A DNA stretch of 64,000 nucleotides from Taeniopygia guttata (lineage: Eukaryota; Chordata; Aves; Passeriformes; Estrildidae), in assembly GCF_048771995.1 (NCBI RefSeq), contig NC_133033.1, forward strand, positions 2,542,501-2,606,500, given 5' to 3'. Position numbers and translations under genes: made by a program. The notes under the pieces were generated by a model, which saw only the letters and a list, made by a program, of their open reading frames with translations, was not told where the DNA came from and ran no database searches. Positions 44,353-55,055 of this stretch are shown here, piece by piece; the stretch's first letter is position 1, and each line of letters starts with the position of its first letter.

Positions 44353-47300
44353 CTAAAGCAAGCCTGACCAGGATACCAAAATCCGCCCTGGGGCTTGTGT
44401 ACTGCTGTGTCAGTACATGAGAGGTGTCTGTTTGCACAAAGATCTGGAATTTCTGATGCAAAGTTTAACGTGGAAGAACTTTAATCTTTCTGAGCACCCA
44501 ATAAAAGAATTTCTGTTCCGTGACCTCCACACCTATGGATGTGCAATTATCTTCTTAAGCCCCAGAGTTTAGGTCATCAGTAGTTAAACACAAATCCAGG
44601 GTGCAAGTGCTGGATTATGGCTAGGGAAGGACTATGTTCTAAGCCTGGATTTGTAGTCACTAAATTTGGCACTAAGACAGTGAGCTGTCTCCTATGAGAT
44701 GATACTGGCTTCGTGATTTTATCTGGTCCAGCTTTGGCAAGAAGCGCTTAGCTTGGATTTTGATGTCACAGTAATAGACAGTGTCAAGGGAAAAAAAAAA
44801 AAACCACATGGAAAAGTGGCTCCTTATGCTCTGGTGATTCAAGTTTTTCCTTTCTTGAGCCATCCCCCTCCACGCCTCCTAACTCAGAAAAGCCCCTTCA
44901 GGCAAAATAATTGTGTGATGATCGTTTTGCAAATATATAACTCGGGCCTGATAGGGCAAGGACCTTTATCCCTGCTAAGTTTTCTCCTAAGAATAAAGTT
45001 ATTCACTTACTTAGGGCTTGGTAGAACGAGTTCTTATGTAAGTGAGTCTTCGAATTAGCCCCAACACTGCCTAAGACCTGGATTAAGCCTGTATGGTGAT
45101 TAATGCCTATTTACTGTATCTGTTATCCCACTGCATTTTGCTCTTCAGCCTTGATTAAGCCCTTTGCTTTACCATTTAAAATGTCCTGCTTAACCTTCTG
45201 CTTACAAACGTACACAGTGCTGAGCTTTGCACTTTTAACCAGCACAAGTTCTACCATAAATAATAGCATTTAATTTTAAAGTGCAACAGCTACAGTCACC
45301 ACTTGATTAAATGACAAAGAACAGCAACAGCAAACTGGGGAACACAGAGTTTTTTACTACAAATGTCTACATCCACGTAAGTGAAAAAATTACACTTTCC
45401 TGCTGCTGATTAGCACTTTCTGTGCAGGTCTTTATTTTACATGTTTATAGAAAATTATTGCCAAAAGAGCCTAAACAGTGACTCTCTGCGATTTCCCCAA
45501 ATATGTTTTGAAGGAGATAAACTAGATTAATCTCTCTTTATAAACGTCCCACAAGAAAGCTCACAGACAGAGTAGCTTTACCTTCAAAAATAGAATGTGA
45601 CTGTCGGCACTTATGCTAATCTCTTTTTTGGCAAATCAGCTTTTTTGTATTGAATCTTGCTTGATTGAATAGCAGTGGAGCTGCCAGAGTAAATGCTATT
45701 ATCAATGTACAGTAATTAAGGAAATAGTCCTTGTCACTCCAACAGTGTCCAGGCAGTAGTGCCTTCTGTAATAAAGTTAAATGATAAAGAAATATCTTCA
45801 AGGTGTAGATACTGGACCAGGGGAGCTCTTGAGATGCAGGGAAAATAACACAGTGTGGAATTACAGGTGGTGGGGAAAGTATAAATGCCTGTGGAATTCA
45901 TGCTAAAGAGCTTGTTTGATGCTAAATGTTTAAATAGAAGCTCAGCACTAAAACACATAATTGTTTAATTTGTCATGTAGTTTCCTGACTCAGGGCAGTT
46001 GAGCATCTCCCAGTCACCACCCTTAAAAAATGTGTGCGAGGGAGAGGAGGGGGGAGACCCTTCCATCATTCAGCAACTTCAAAGATCTTTTCCCCCTTCA
46101 GGCAGCAGCCTGCACGAATGATAAACCTTGCTTTAAGATCAGCAGAGCCCGGCTCTGCCAAATCCATTTGGGGAGAGAATTTCAGTAAAAAGGACTTGTC
46201 ATTCCTTCCCCCGCCCTCCCGCTTCACTTGAAACTTTACAGCCTGGGAGTCCTTTGGTGGATCGGGATTGTTCCCGCAGCACCGAACAGGGAGATTCCCC
46301 AAGGACAGAGAGAGAGAGAAAAACCTTTGGGTATGTTCTGCATTAAACTGTACCACAGGCACCAAATGTAAACTGTAGGAAAGCAGGGTAACTCTCAGGT
46401 TCCAGAAATGGTGTTTAATAAGCAGGGAATGCTGATGGGTGCTGCTGGAGGTTTGCAGAGCTCTGGCCTACGACATGCTGAGCTCTGCACTTGAGAGCAA
46501 AGAGCTTTTGTCCAAGCAAGGTACGTGCAGGAGAGATGTTGTTTAATGTGCAATAAATAACCAGGGGAGGTATTTAATCAAGTGTGCTGGGAAATACTGC
46601 TCATGTCCAGACACACACATTTCCAAAGGGGCGGCCTGGGAGCGAGGGCTCGAAGGGATGTAAGGGGCCGGCCTAGGAGCCCACAGGGAGGCTGCAAAAT
46701 TTCATCCCACTACTCATAAGACACATGCAGAATTCCAGCCCCTGTGCTGCTTTTCACCTAGCAGCCTGCATCTTATCTAAACTCTGTGTAATAATTTTTA
46801 TATTTCACAAATCTGGCAGTTCTGCTGGGGCGTGCACTGCCGAGGGTTTTAGCATTCCCTGCGCCGCTCCCGCTGCGGCGCATTGACATTCTGAAGGCTG
46901 GGCATCGTAACCTCGCCATTAAATCTTTGACACAATGAAGTGTCTTCTAAATAAATTCAGTGGGATCGATCCAGTGAACTTCAGAGTGCACCTTTTCAAT
47001 TATTTTTTAAAGATGGAAGTGTTTTGTGCATATTGAGCGCTGGATTTGTGGAGCCGGGAGCGGGCTCAAGCGTGGACCTGAGCTCTGCTCCAGCAGGAGC
47101 TTATGGAAACACTCAGAGGGGATCTGAGTCCTTCCTGTGCCTCCAGCATGACTCTGGGCTTCTGGATCTGGGGCTCCTCCCTGTTGTACGTAAAACATTA
47201 ATCATTATTCCAAAATATTTGGGGTTTTTTGCATTCCCATAGCTCAACCTTCAGAACTGTCTGCTTGAATCTGAGCAGAAGCACTTTGGTCAGAATTAAA

Positions 47301-48821
47301 GAAAAAGTGATAGCCCAGGCAGCAGGTTTTTAATTGAGGCCTGCCAAATACCAAAGGCAGATGCTTTTTCATTCTGTAGCTCCTGGATACGCCGTCTACT
47401 TTTCGGTTTCAAGGACAAAGGAAACACTTACCCAATTAGATGAGGCATGAGATTGTGACATACGGGCTCTTTCCTTAAATAAAAAAAAAAAAAATGCTGG
47501 AAAAAGATTTTTGACCCTAAGTCAATGAGTGCTATTAAAATAATGAATACTCCATAAATCCAGCCATATCCATGGCCCACATTTGGAGCTGCGCCGTTCC
47601 TGTTGCAGAGGAGGCCATGGGATGAAGCCCCACACGGCTCCCTTGGCTGGATCCCATTTTGGAGGCCTCACTTTTAAACCAGGTCAGACAGAGATGTGAG
47701 CCAGTGATTCAGGGACACTGCGAGCTCTGCCACCTCCTCTATCTGATGTGTTTATGATGTCAAACATGATCTGGGTGTTGGAACACCTGGGTTTCCCCCA
47801 CAGGCTCAGCTGAGCCCAGAGAATCTCCTGCTCCTCTCACGAGGAGCTGGTATTTTAATGGGAACATGGCTTTTGCTTGCTGAAGGTAGGAAATGGTTAA
47901 TTTAATGCTTTCTACACCTCACACCTGAGTCTGAAGCATCCTAGAAGCTGCTTGAACTGCTGCACGGGGAGCATCACACGCTGTCGGTGGGAGCGGGATA
48001 CATTGGGATCCTCCTCCTTTCCGTGTCTGGAGATGGAGGCAGCAGTTAAACTTTGAAATAATTACAGCTCTGCTGCCTCCCACCTCAGAGCTGGGATGTG
48101 TTTGCTTTAGCCTTTAGCAGACAGCTGGAAGTGTTGACTGATAATTGTGGTGAGTTTCTGATCCTCCAGAAGAGCGAGGAGCCTCCTCTGTCCTCCGCCT
48201 GTTGTTCCTACTGCTGGCGTTGCCGAAATGATTGAAATCGGTGTTCTCATCCCTGCACGCAGGACTGGAGTCTCAGGTGCTGGGAATTAACGTCGCCTGT
48301 TTAATTACATCAGTGTACAGTTGGAGCTGCTGTAGCTGTCCTTTCTCACAGAGCGGAATTGCAGCCCCACATCAAACTGGGTGGGGGACTGAGTGATACT
48401 GGAACAAATGGAAGTGACTGGAAAAATTGCTCTTGTCTTCCCAGCCAGGCCCAGCTGCCATTTTGATTTCTCTCCACCTTGGTGGCTGTCCCTGGACCTC
48501 TGCAGGGTTTGTCCTGCTGTACCCTGTGCAGAGCCATTAATCATGTGTGACATCTAACGGGGCCCCAAATATCACGGTGTTCAGGATGACAGTTTGGGAT
48601 GCTCGGACCCCTGGTGATCCTGGACTTTGAGTCCTTCCCAGCCTCAGCTGCAGAGCAGATCAGGCTGGAAGCTGCATCTGTGCCTGTTGATGAGGCCCCA
48701 GCCAAGGGCTGCACCCAGAGCACCAATGCCAATCCTCTCCAGTGGGAAGCCCCAGAGACACAGGGAACAGGGACAGCAGGAGGGAGCAGTCATGGATCTC
48801 CTGGAGACCAAAAAATCATGG
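44353..48821. other. Intergenic with possible conserved non-coding blocks
   Basis: No gene was recognised. About 45,100-46,000 and 46,800-47,580 are unique, AT-rich sequence with TAAT/ATTA and CpG-containing motifs, as in enhancers near developmental genes. A perfect 8-bp inverted repeat lies at 46,860-46,882. An LTR-like AATAAA segment near 44,940-45,070 is noted under findings. Confidence 0.45.
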
Positions 48822-49110
48822 AATCCCAGAATGATTCAGGTTGAAAGGGACCATAAAATCTACCCAGTCCCACCCCTGCCATGGGCAGGGAGACTTTTCA
48901 CTATCTCAGGAATATCCACTGTCCCTGTCCGACCTGGCCTCGGACACTTCCAGGGATCCAGAGGCAGCCACAGCTTCTCTGGGCACCCTGTGCCAGGGCC
49001 TGCCCACCCTCACAGGGAACAATTCCTTTCCAATATCCAGTCTAAATCTGTTCTGTCCCAGCTTAAAGCTGCTGATGCTGATGAAGTGCCCCTCATCTCC
49101 TCTGCAGCAG
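48822..49110 (-). mobile_element. CR1 LINE 3' end, antisense
   Basis: The plus strand reads AATCATGGAATCCCAGAATG, CCACCCCTGCCATGGGCAGG, GACCTGGCCTCGGACACTTC, CAGCCACAGCTTCTCTGGGC and CTGTTCTGTCCCAGCTTAAA. This is a longer copy than most in the window and may extend to about 49,240. Confidence 0.9.
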
Positions 49111-51138
49111 AGCCTGACATTGGCCTGCTCATCCCAGTGTCCAAAACAGCACAGGGAGGAACAGCCTGTTCCTCCCCCGACCTGCAGAGCCCAAACCAAG
49201 CAGAACCTCCCTCTCCCCTGGACCAGGAGCTGAGGTCAATGGCATGGTTTAACTTTAGGCTCTGCTGCCTTGGGCCAGCTCAGCGCTATCGCCGCTGAGC
49301 CAAAACCTCGTGTAATCACATTGCTGCCACTGCCATTGCTTTTAAGAGAGCTTGTGCAGAGCTCTTTTATTCCTGCAGTTTACACATCCATAAAAACCAC
49401 ACAGAGTACAGTGAGGTGAGGAAGAAACACGATGAATTTTCATCATATTGATATTTCTGGCCCATTTTACATTGTCACTATGTCCTTGGTGATGGGGAGC
49501 AATAAATACCCTCTGCCAGGCTCACATTGCCATGGATGGGAGAGGAAACAGCAACCCAAAGAGTGTCACATTCTAGAAACCTGACCTGGAAAGAAGGATC
49601 CACAATTAACTAGATGGGTAAGGGAGTCTTGATTATCATTAAAAAACCCCATGTGGCAAACAGCTTTAAAACATCCCAGATATTATCGATGGATTTTCTG
49701 TGGATAGGAAGAATTCAAAGGGGTGCTATTAGCATTCTGAACAGAGAAGGAGCAGATCTATAGCATGTCTCTCAATAAATACATTGCTGCAGTAAACTTC
49801 TTTAGCACTTTGCAATTCACATCTGATCTCTGCTGACCTTCTTTTTTCTCCTAATTAAACCTTTAGCTTGCAAATGAGCCATTTCCTACATCAAACTGGT
49901 AGATGGTGAAGGAGGAAATTCTACCCGCGATTTATAGGAGCTGCTGGTGACCTAACTGTCTATCACAACCTGTTCTAATTGATCCCTCTTTGAATTAAAT
50001 TTGACCAATTACTTTCTCCTAGGTGAACAAAGACGAGACTCTCCTTAAAAGCTGTTGTGCCACAGCAGGCAGCAAAGCTGGGTGCGTGCAGTGGATGAGA
50101 GATACTCATCATTTTGTGCATGTAAGAAGGCAAAGTCTGAGTGCCCCCAGCACCCAAAACCTCTGTTTTTCTGAACCAAGTGTTTTTGAAGGTATTTTTG
50201 AAGGAGGGGGCACGGGAGTGACTTAAATTGCTGCTCCCACAAGCTCACATCTTCACCTGCTGCCACTCCTGCCTTGGTTTTGGAGCTGGATGATCCTCCA
50301 GGCTGCTCTTGTCCTTCAGCCCTCTTCCACTGCAGTGCTGTGGCTGCCTGTAAAGTCCTTTCTGACCCAAGGAGAAATCCCCTAAATCAATCAGTGCCTG
50401 GTCTGTCTCCTGATGAGGACTCAGGGAGGGAATGGAATATCCGAGATGGGTGTAACAGCATGGTGTTGACCTGCTGACCTCAGGAGTTCAAATGTATTCT
50501 TGGCTGAACTCTGTAGGGTTTTACCTGTCCAGATGAATCCTGTACCCTTCCCTGTGTCTGAAATGTGGGATTCTGGCTGGGAGAGGCCCCTGTGGCAGCA
50601 GGGAAGGATCCTTGGTTTGGCTGGGCAGCCAGAAGCTGGATCTGCACCAGCCAGCAGCGACACAACGGAGTGAAATCAGTCCAGTCCATTAAAAAGTCAT
50701 GAGTCTCACCTCAAAATCCTGTACAGAAGTACATTTTATCTGATTTTCCTTGTCTCCTGGCTCCAGAGGGTGCATTTTCAAGCCTTGCTTCTACAGCTGA
50801 AATGATGAGAAATGTCCTTTCCCACAGGAACTCCTGGTTGCTGCAGCCTCCCAAATAGCATCAGGCTCCAGGATTTGGCTCTCCTGTCATTCCTCTGCCT
50901 GCCCCATCCAAGCATTTCCAAAATCACTGGGTGCAAATCCCACTTCAGCCAGCAGCTCTTGCCCTGTGGAACAGGCTCTGCCACTGGAGCATCCCTGTGC
51001 TGCATCCTGGGATAGTTTCAGCCTTTTCCTCTCCTCTCCAAACCACAGGGAGTGGGAGACCTTGCCAGCAATCCTGCCCAACATCCAAAGATTCACTGGG
51101 AAAATCCTCATCCTCCACAAGAATATTTGACATCATGC
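49111..51138. other. Intergenic, unassigned
   Basis: No gene was recognised. Open frames around 50,420-50,690 and 50,880-51,140 overlap on opposite strands and lack family resemblance. Confidence 0.55.
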
Positions 51139-51352
51139 TGGGAATTGTTCCCTGGGAGGGTGGACAGGCCCTGGCACAGGGTGCCAGAGCAGCTGTGGCT
51201 GCCCCTGGATCCCTGGAAGTGCCCAAGGCCAGGCTGGAGCACCCTGGGACAGTGGAAGGCATCCCTGCTCATGGCAAGGATAGAACTGGATGAACTTCAA
51301 GGCTCCTCCCAACCCAAACCATGGTTCCAAACCATTCCATGATTCTGTGATT
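51139..51352 (+). mobile_element. CR1 LINE 3' end, sense
   Basis: It reads GGGAATTGTTCCCTGGGAGG, AGCAGCTGTGGCTGCCCCTG, GGCATCCCTGCTCATGGCAA and ends CCATTCCATGATTCTGTGAT. It is very similar to the copy at 42,706. Confidence 0.92.
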
Positions 51353-54300
51353 TCCAGCTGTGGAAGTTCCCCTGGGCTGTCACTGTGACCCACACCTCTG
51401 CTTCTACAGCAAATCACAGAAAAAAGGTGATTTTTTTACCCAGCTCATCCCTCATCCTGGGTGAAGCAGATCTCTTCCAATTACTGTGCCAGAGGAACCA
51501 TCCCAGTAACTCATTCTGCTGGTGGATGGGAGGATCTCAGGGCTCCCCGAGGCACTAAGGAGGGCTGCCAGACCCCCCAGAGCCCTTCGGGGTGGCATTA
51601 AAACGTGGCTGACATTTTCCACGCTCCCTCCTTAGTCCTCTGGCTGCGATATAAATTTTCTGGGAGTTCTGCTGTGTTATTTGCATGCATCCACAGCACT
51701 GTTTGTTTTCACACAGTGACCTACATAACTCATTTTAATACGTACCCAGGCAGCAGGGCTGGGCTGCAGGGGTGTCAGGGGGATGCACAGCTCAGCAGCA
51801 ATGAATCCATCATCCCTGCATTTTGGGAGAGGATGGTGGGGGCAGTGGCATTCCTTCCTCTGGCTGTCCTGCTGGAGCCCTCCGTGCTGGCAGAAATGGT
51901 GTTGGGCCATTTCCACTGATTGCCAAATGGATGAACTCTTCTTAGCTGTCAATTTTCATGAAATATTCATCTTTTATTTGTCTCCTCTGTTCTCTTCCCT
52001 TTTTGTAAGATAATGACTGCTGTTAGTGGAAGCACAGCAGTTCTCCAGGAGCCCCCAACCATGGGAAAGGTGGGACTGCTCCCTCAGGCTACACACTTCC
52101 ATGTATTTTAGAATATGGATTTTGTTCTGCAATTTGTCCTCATGTAAGAGCTATCAGGATGTGCTGCTGTTGCCCCTGTGGCAAGCCCAGCCTGACCCTG
52201 GGTCAGGCTCTGCCTCTTCTTCACTTAATATTAAATATTGTAAAATATTTAAGCAAAATTACTCTGATTTAGAAGGATCTCAGAGCAGACCCTTTGCAGA
52301 TACAAGACTTCAGAGCAGCCCAGGGGCTATACCTGACCCTCCCTAGCCAGAAAATCATAAAAATAAGCTCCATTCCACTCTGGTTTGGCTCTGTCAGATG
52401 TGGTCCCTGAGCTCTGGCTGGAGAGAGGGGCTGGCCTCACTTCTGCTCCTGCTGCAGACACTCTCAGTGCTGCGTGTCCTTCCTCTGGCCCATTTCAGCT
52501 GTAATTGCAACAGCCTGAACCTCCACACAGGTTTCTCTGCTGATATTTCATGACATTTTATGTACATAATCTGCATATGTTATTTTTAGCAAACTTTCTC
52601 CCCAGGACAGCCTCATGTGCTCCACATCTTCCCATGAGCGTGTTCTGCAGTTGGGAGAGGTTTGATTTTTTTTTTTCCTTCTTTTTTTTTGGTAGTTTTT
52701 CCTCAGTCAAGATCAGGTTTTGAATTGCAGGAGCAACATACACATATCATATTTTTCTTTCTTTTATCGAGGCAGCTTTAAGGGGGGAATAAAAAGCCCC
52801 AAAAGCAAAGGCAAGTGAGGTGGCCCAGCTTCCATTTCCAGGAATTTCCTTGCTTGGGAGGCTTTGGGATGAGTTACCATCATTCCCCCAAAGAAATAGC
52901 ATTGTTCTTGGTAGAAATAGCATCATTCCTGTGGAAACAGCATCATTCTTGGTAGAGACAACATCATTCTTGGTGGTAACAGCATAATTCTTGGTGGAAA
53001 TAGCTTAATTTTGGGTATTTTGGGAGCAGGACAAGTCCTTGCTCTTTGCTGGAAATGCTTTGCCACAGGGAGATGCTACATGGAAATGCAGAATTTGCTG
53101 CAGGGAGAGTTGTCCTGATGGGTGTTTTTTAGGAACTGTGACTCCAAGCTCCATGCAGCTCTTGGCTGGAGACTCTGAGTCCTTTCACAGGGAAAACTCC
53201 AAACTTTGAAATTTAGGTCTGCCTTAACTGTTTGGTGGAGATGTTCCCTGAGAAAATGGGGTTTTGCCAAACTCAGAACATTTGTGGATATTTTCTGGTT
53301 GGAAGGGGAATGCTGGCCTTGGGAGGACACCTTCCTGTGGTGATCTGTGCATGAAGGGGTTGGTTCCTGCAGGGAGGATGGGGTCCATGAATAGAGGATC
53401 CCTGAAGGCACCAGTGGTGTCCCTTGGGTTGTCCTTGGAGGAGCAGCCACGAGTGAGTCCGAGTGCCCTGAGCAGAGCTGGGCCAAGGCCACTTCTCCTA
53501 GAAAGGGAACAGCTCCATCACAAAATTAGCTTTCATTTCCAAGGCTTTTTGTCAGCCACAAAAAAAGAATCTTGTGAGGTTTTGTGAGGATCTTGGGATT
53601 CTCATCTGTGCTGGCTCGTGGCTTCACCAGCACATGCCAAGGCCTCTGCTCCAGTGCACAACCAGGAATTCTCTCCTGCTAAGCCATAACCCCTGGCTCG
53701 GGTGATCCCTGTCACATCAGACAGAGACAGCTTCTAGAACATGAGAGAAGAGTTTATTTGAGAGACAGAAGAGTTGAAGAGGTTTTTTTTGGGTCTCACT
53801 TGGCCACCCTCTGCAAGCAGCACTGGGCAGCACCGTGAGCCCCACACGGCACAGCTGGGGCCTGGCTGAAAGCTCGTCCCGAGCGCTTGCAGCAACGAAA
53901 CCTCTTTTTTCCAAGTCCTCGTTGTGTACTAATGAAGGAATAAAATAAACATTTGGTAACAAACCCAGCATATGGTTATTGTTTGCTGCAAGGACAGGGG
54001 AAAACATGACTCCATCGCCGGGCGAAAAGGCTGCAGCTGCGCTATTGCGTTTCCCCGCCGCGCTTTATTTAATAAACCTCGGCCTGCAGCCTTAACGAAA
54101 TTTTTCTTTCCCCCCACAGCCCCCAGAGCTGCTTTTGGTGCCTTCTGCCACGATGGCCACGGCTGGGTCGCATGTGCCCTTCGTTAGCCGAGGAATCTGC
54201 TTTCAATTCCGGCCCTTGGGGTTGTATTTTCACAGCGACTCATTAGTCAGCGGCCGCTGACAGGCCGCTGTAAGTGTGCCATCTCCCGCATTGTTTGTGT

Positions 54301-54622
54301 GCAAGTGCAGCGCCCAAAATGATTTATTTAGGTTTTAATTAAAATTTGTGGATAGGCCAGTGATTTTTAGCAGTGCCGGTTGTAATTTGTGGTTGCAAGG
54401 AGGGAAAAAAAAATAAAATTGAAAAAAAAAATCAATAAGCTTGAAGAGTTTGTGTTTTTAGAGGTACCTGATGGTCACTGGCCCCTCCAGGCCGGGACAC
54501 TCCCAGCCCTACACATTCAGGAGAGATGGAACACCTTTGATTCCCACATCAAGACACAGACCTGGAATTACTCCAGCAGGTAAATCAGTGTCCCATGAGT
54601 GATGTCCTGATGAGCCCAACAC
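51353..54622. other. Intergenic, unassigned, with a small tandem repeat
   Basis: No gene was recognised. A tandem repeat lies at 52,895-53,010. The segment 54,000-54,340 is CpG-containing unique sequence with a 16-bp palindrome and looks like a conserved element. Confidence 0.5.
52895..53010. repeat. Degenerate ~21-24-bp tandem repeat, five to six copies
   Basis: Successive units resemble GGTAGAAATAGCATCATTCT, with changes such as GGAAACAGCATCATTCTT, GAGACAACATCATTCTT and GGTAACAGCATAATTCTT. Copies are imperfect and vary in length. Confidence 0.85.
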
Positions 54623-55055
54623 CAGAGTCCCAGAATGGCTGGGGTTGGAAGGAATGTTAAAGCTCATCCACCCCTTGCCATGGGCAGGGACACCTTCCAC
54701 TATCCCAGGGTGCTCCAACCTGTCTTTGGACAATTCCAGGGATCCAGAGACAGCCACAGCTTCTCTGGGCACCCTGTGCCAGGGCCTCAGCATGCTCACA
54801 ATAAACAACTCCCTCCCAATCTCCCATCCATCCCTGCCCTCTGTCAGTGGGAGCCATTCCCTGCATCCTGTCCCCCCATCCCTTGTCCCCAGTCCCTCTC
54901 CAGCTCTCCTGGAGCCCCTTTAGGGGCTCTGAGCTCTCTCTGGATCCTTCTCCTCTCCAGGTGAGCACCCCCAGCTCTCCCAGCAGATGAACTCCAGCCC
55001 TCTGGAGCATCTCTGTGGCCTCCTTTGGATTTGCTCCAGCAGGTCCACGTCCCCC
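54623..55055 (-). mobile_element. CR1 LINE 3' end, antisense, long copy
   Basis: The plus strand reads CCAGAATGGCTGGGGTTGGA, CCATGGGCAGGGACACCTTC, ACAGCTTCTCTGGGCACCCT, TTCCCTGCATCCTGTCCCCC and TCCTTTGGATTTGCTCCAGC. At about 430 bp it is the longest CR1 copy here. Part of it stays open on both strands by chance. Confidence 0.92.

Noticed and set aside
43385-45064. A complete endogenous retrovirus
   Set aside because: No gag, pol or env-like frames, no paired LTRs and a CR1 in the middle; only a weak LTR-like end was kept as a low-interest note.
48627-49298. 223-codon open frame
   Set aside because: Much of it is translated CR1 complement; no protein family resemblance.
54657-55010. Open frames near 54.6-55.0 kb
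   Set aside because: They lie entirely within an antisense CR1 3' end, which is non-coding.
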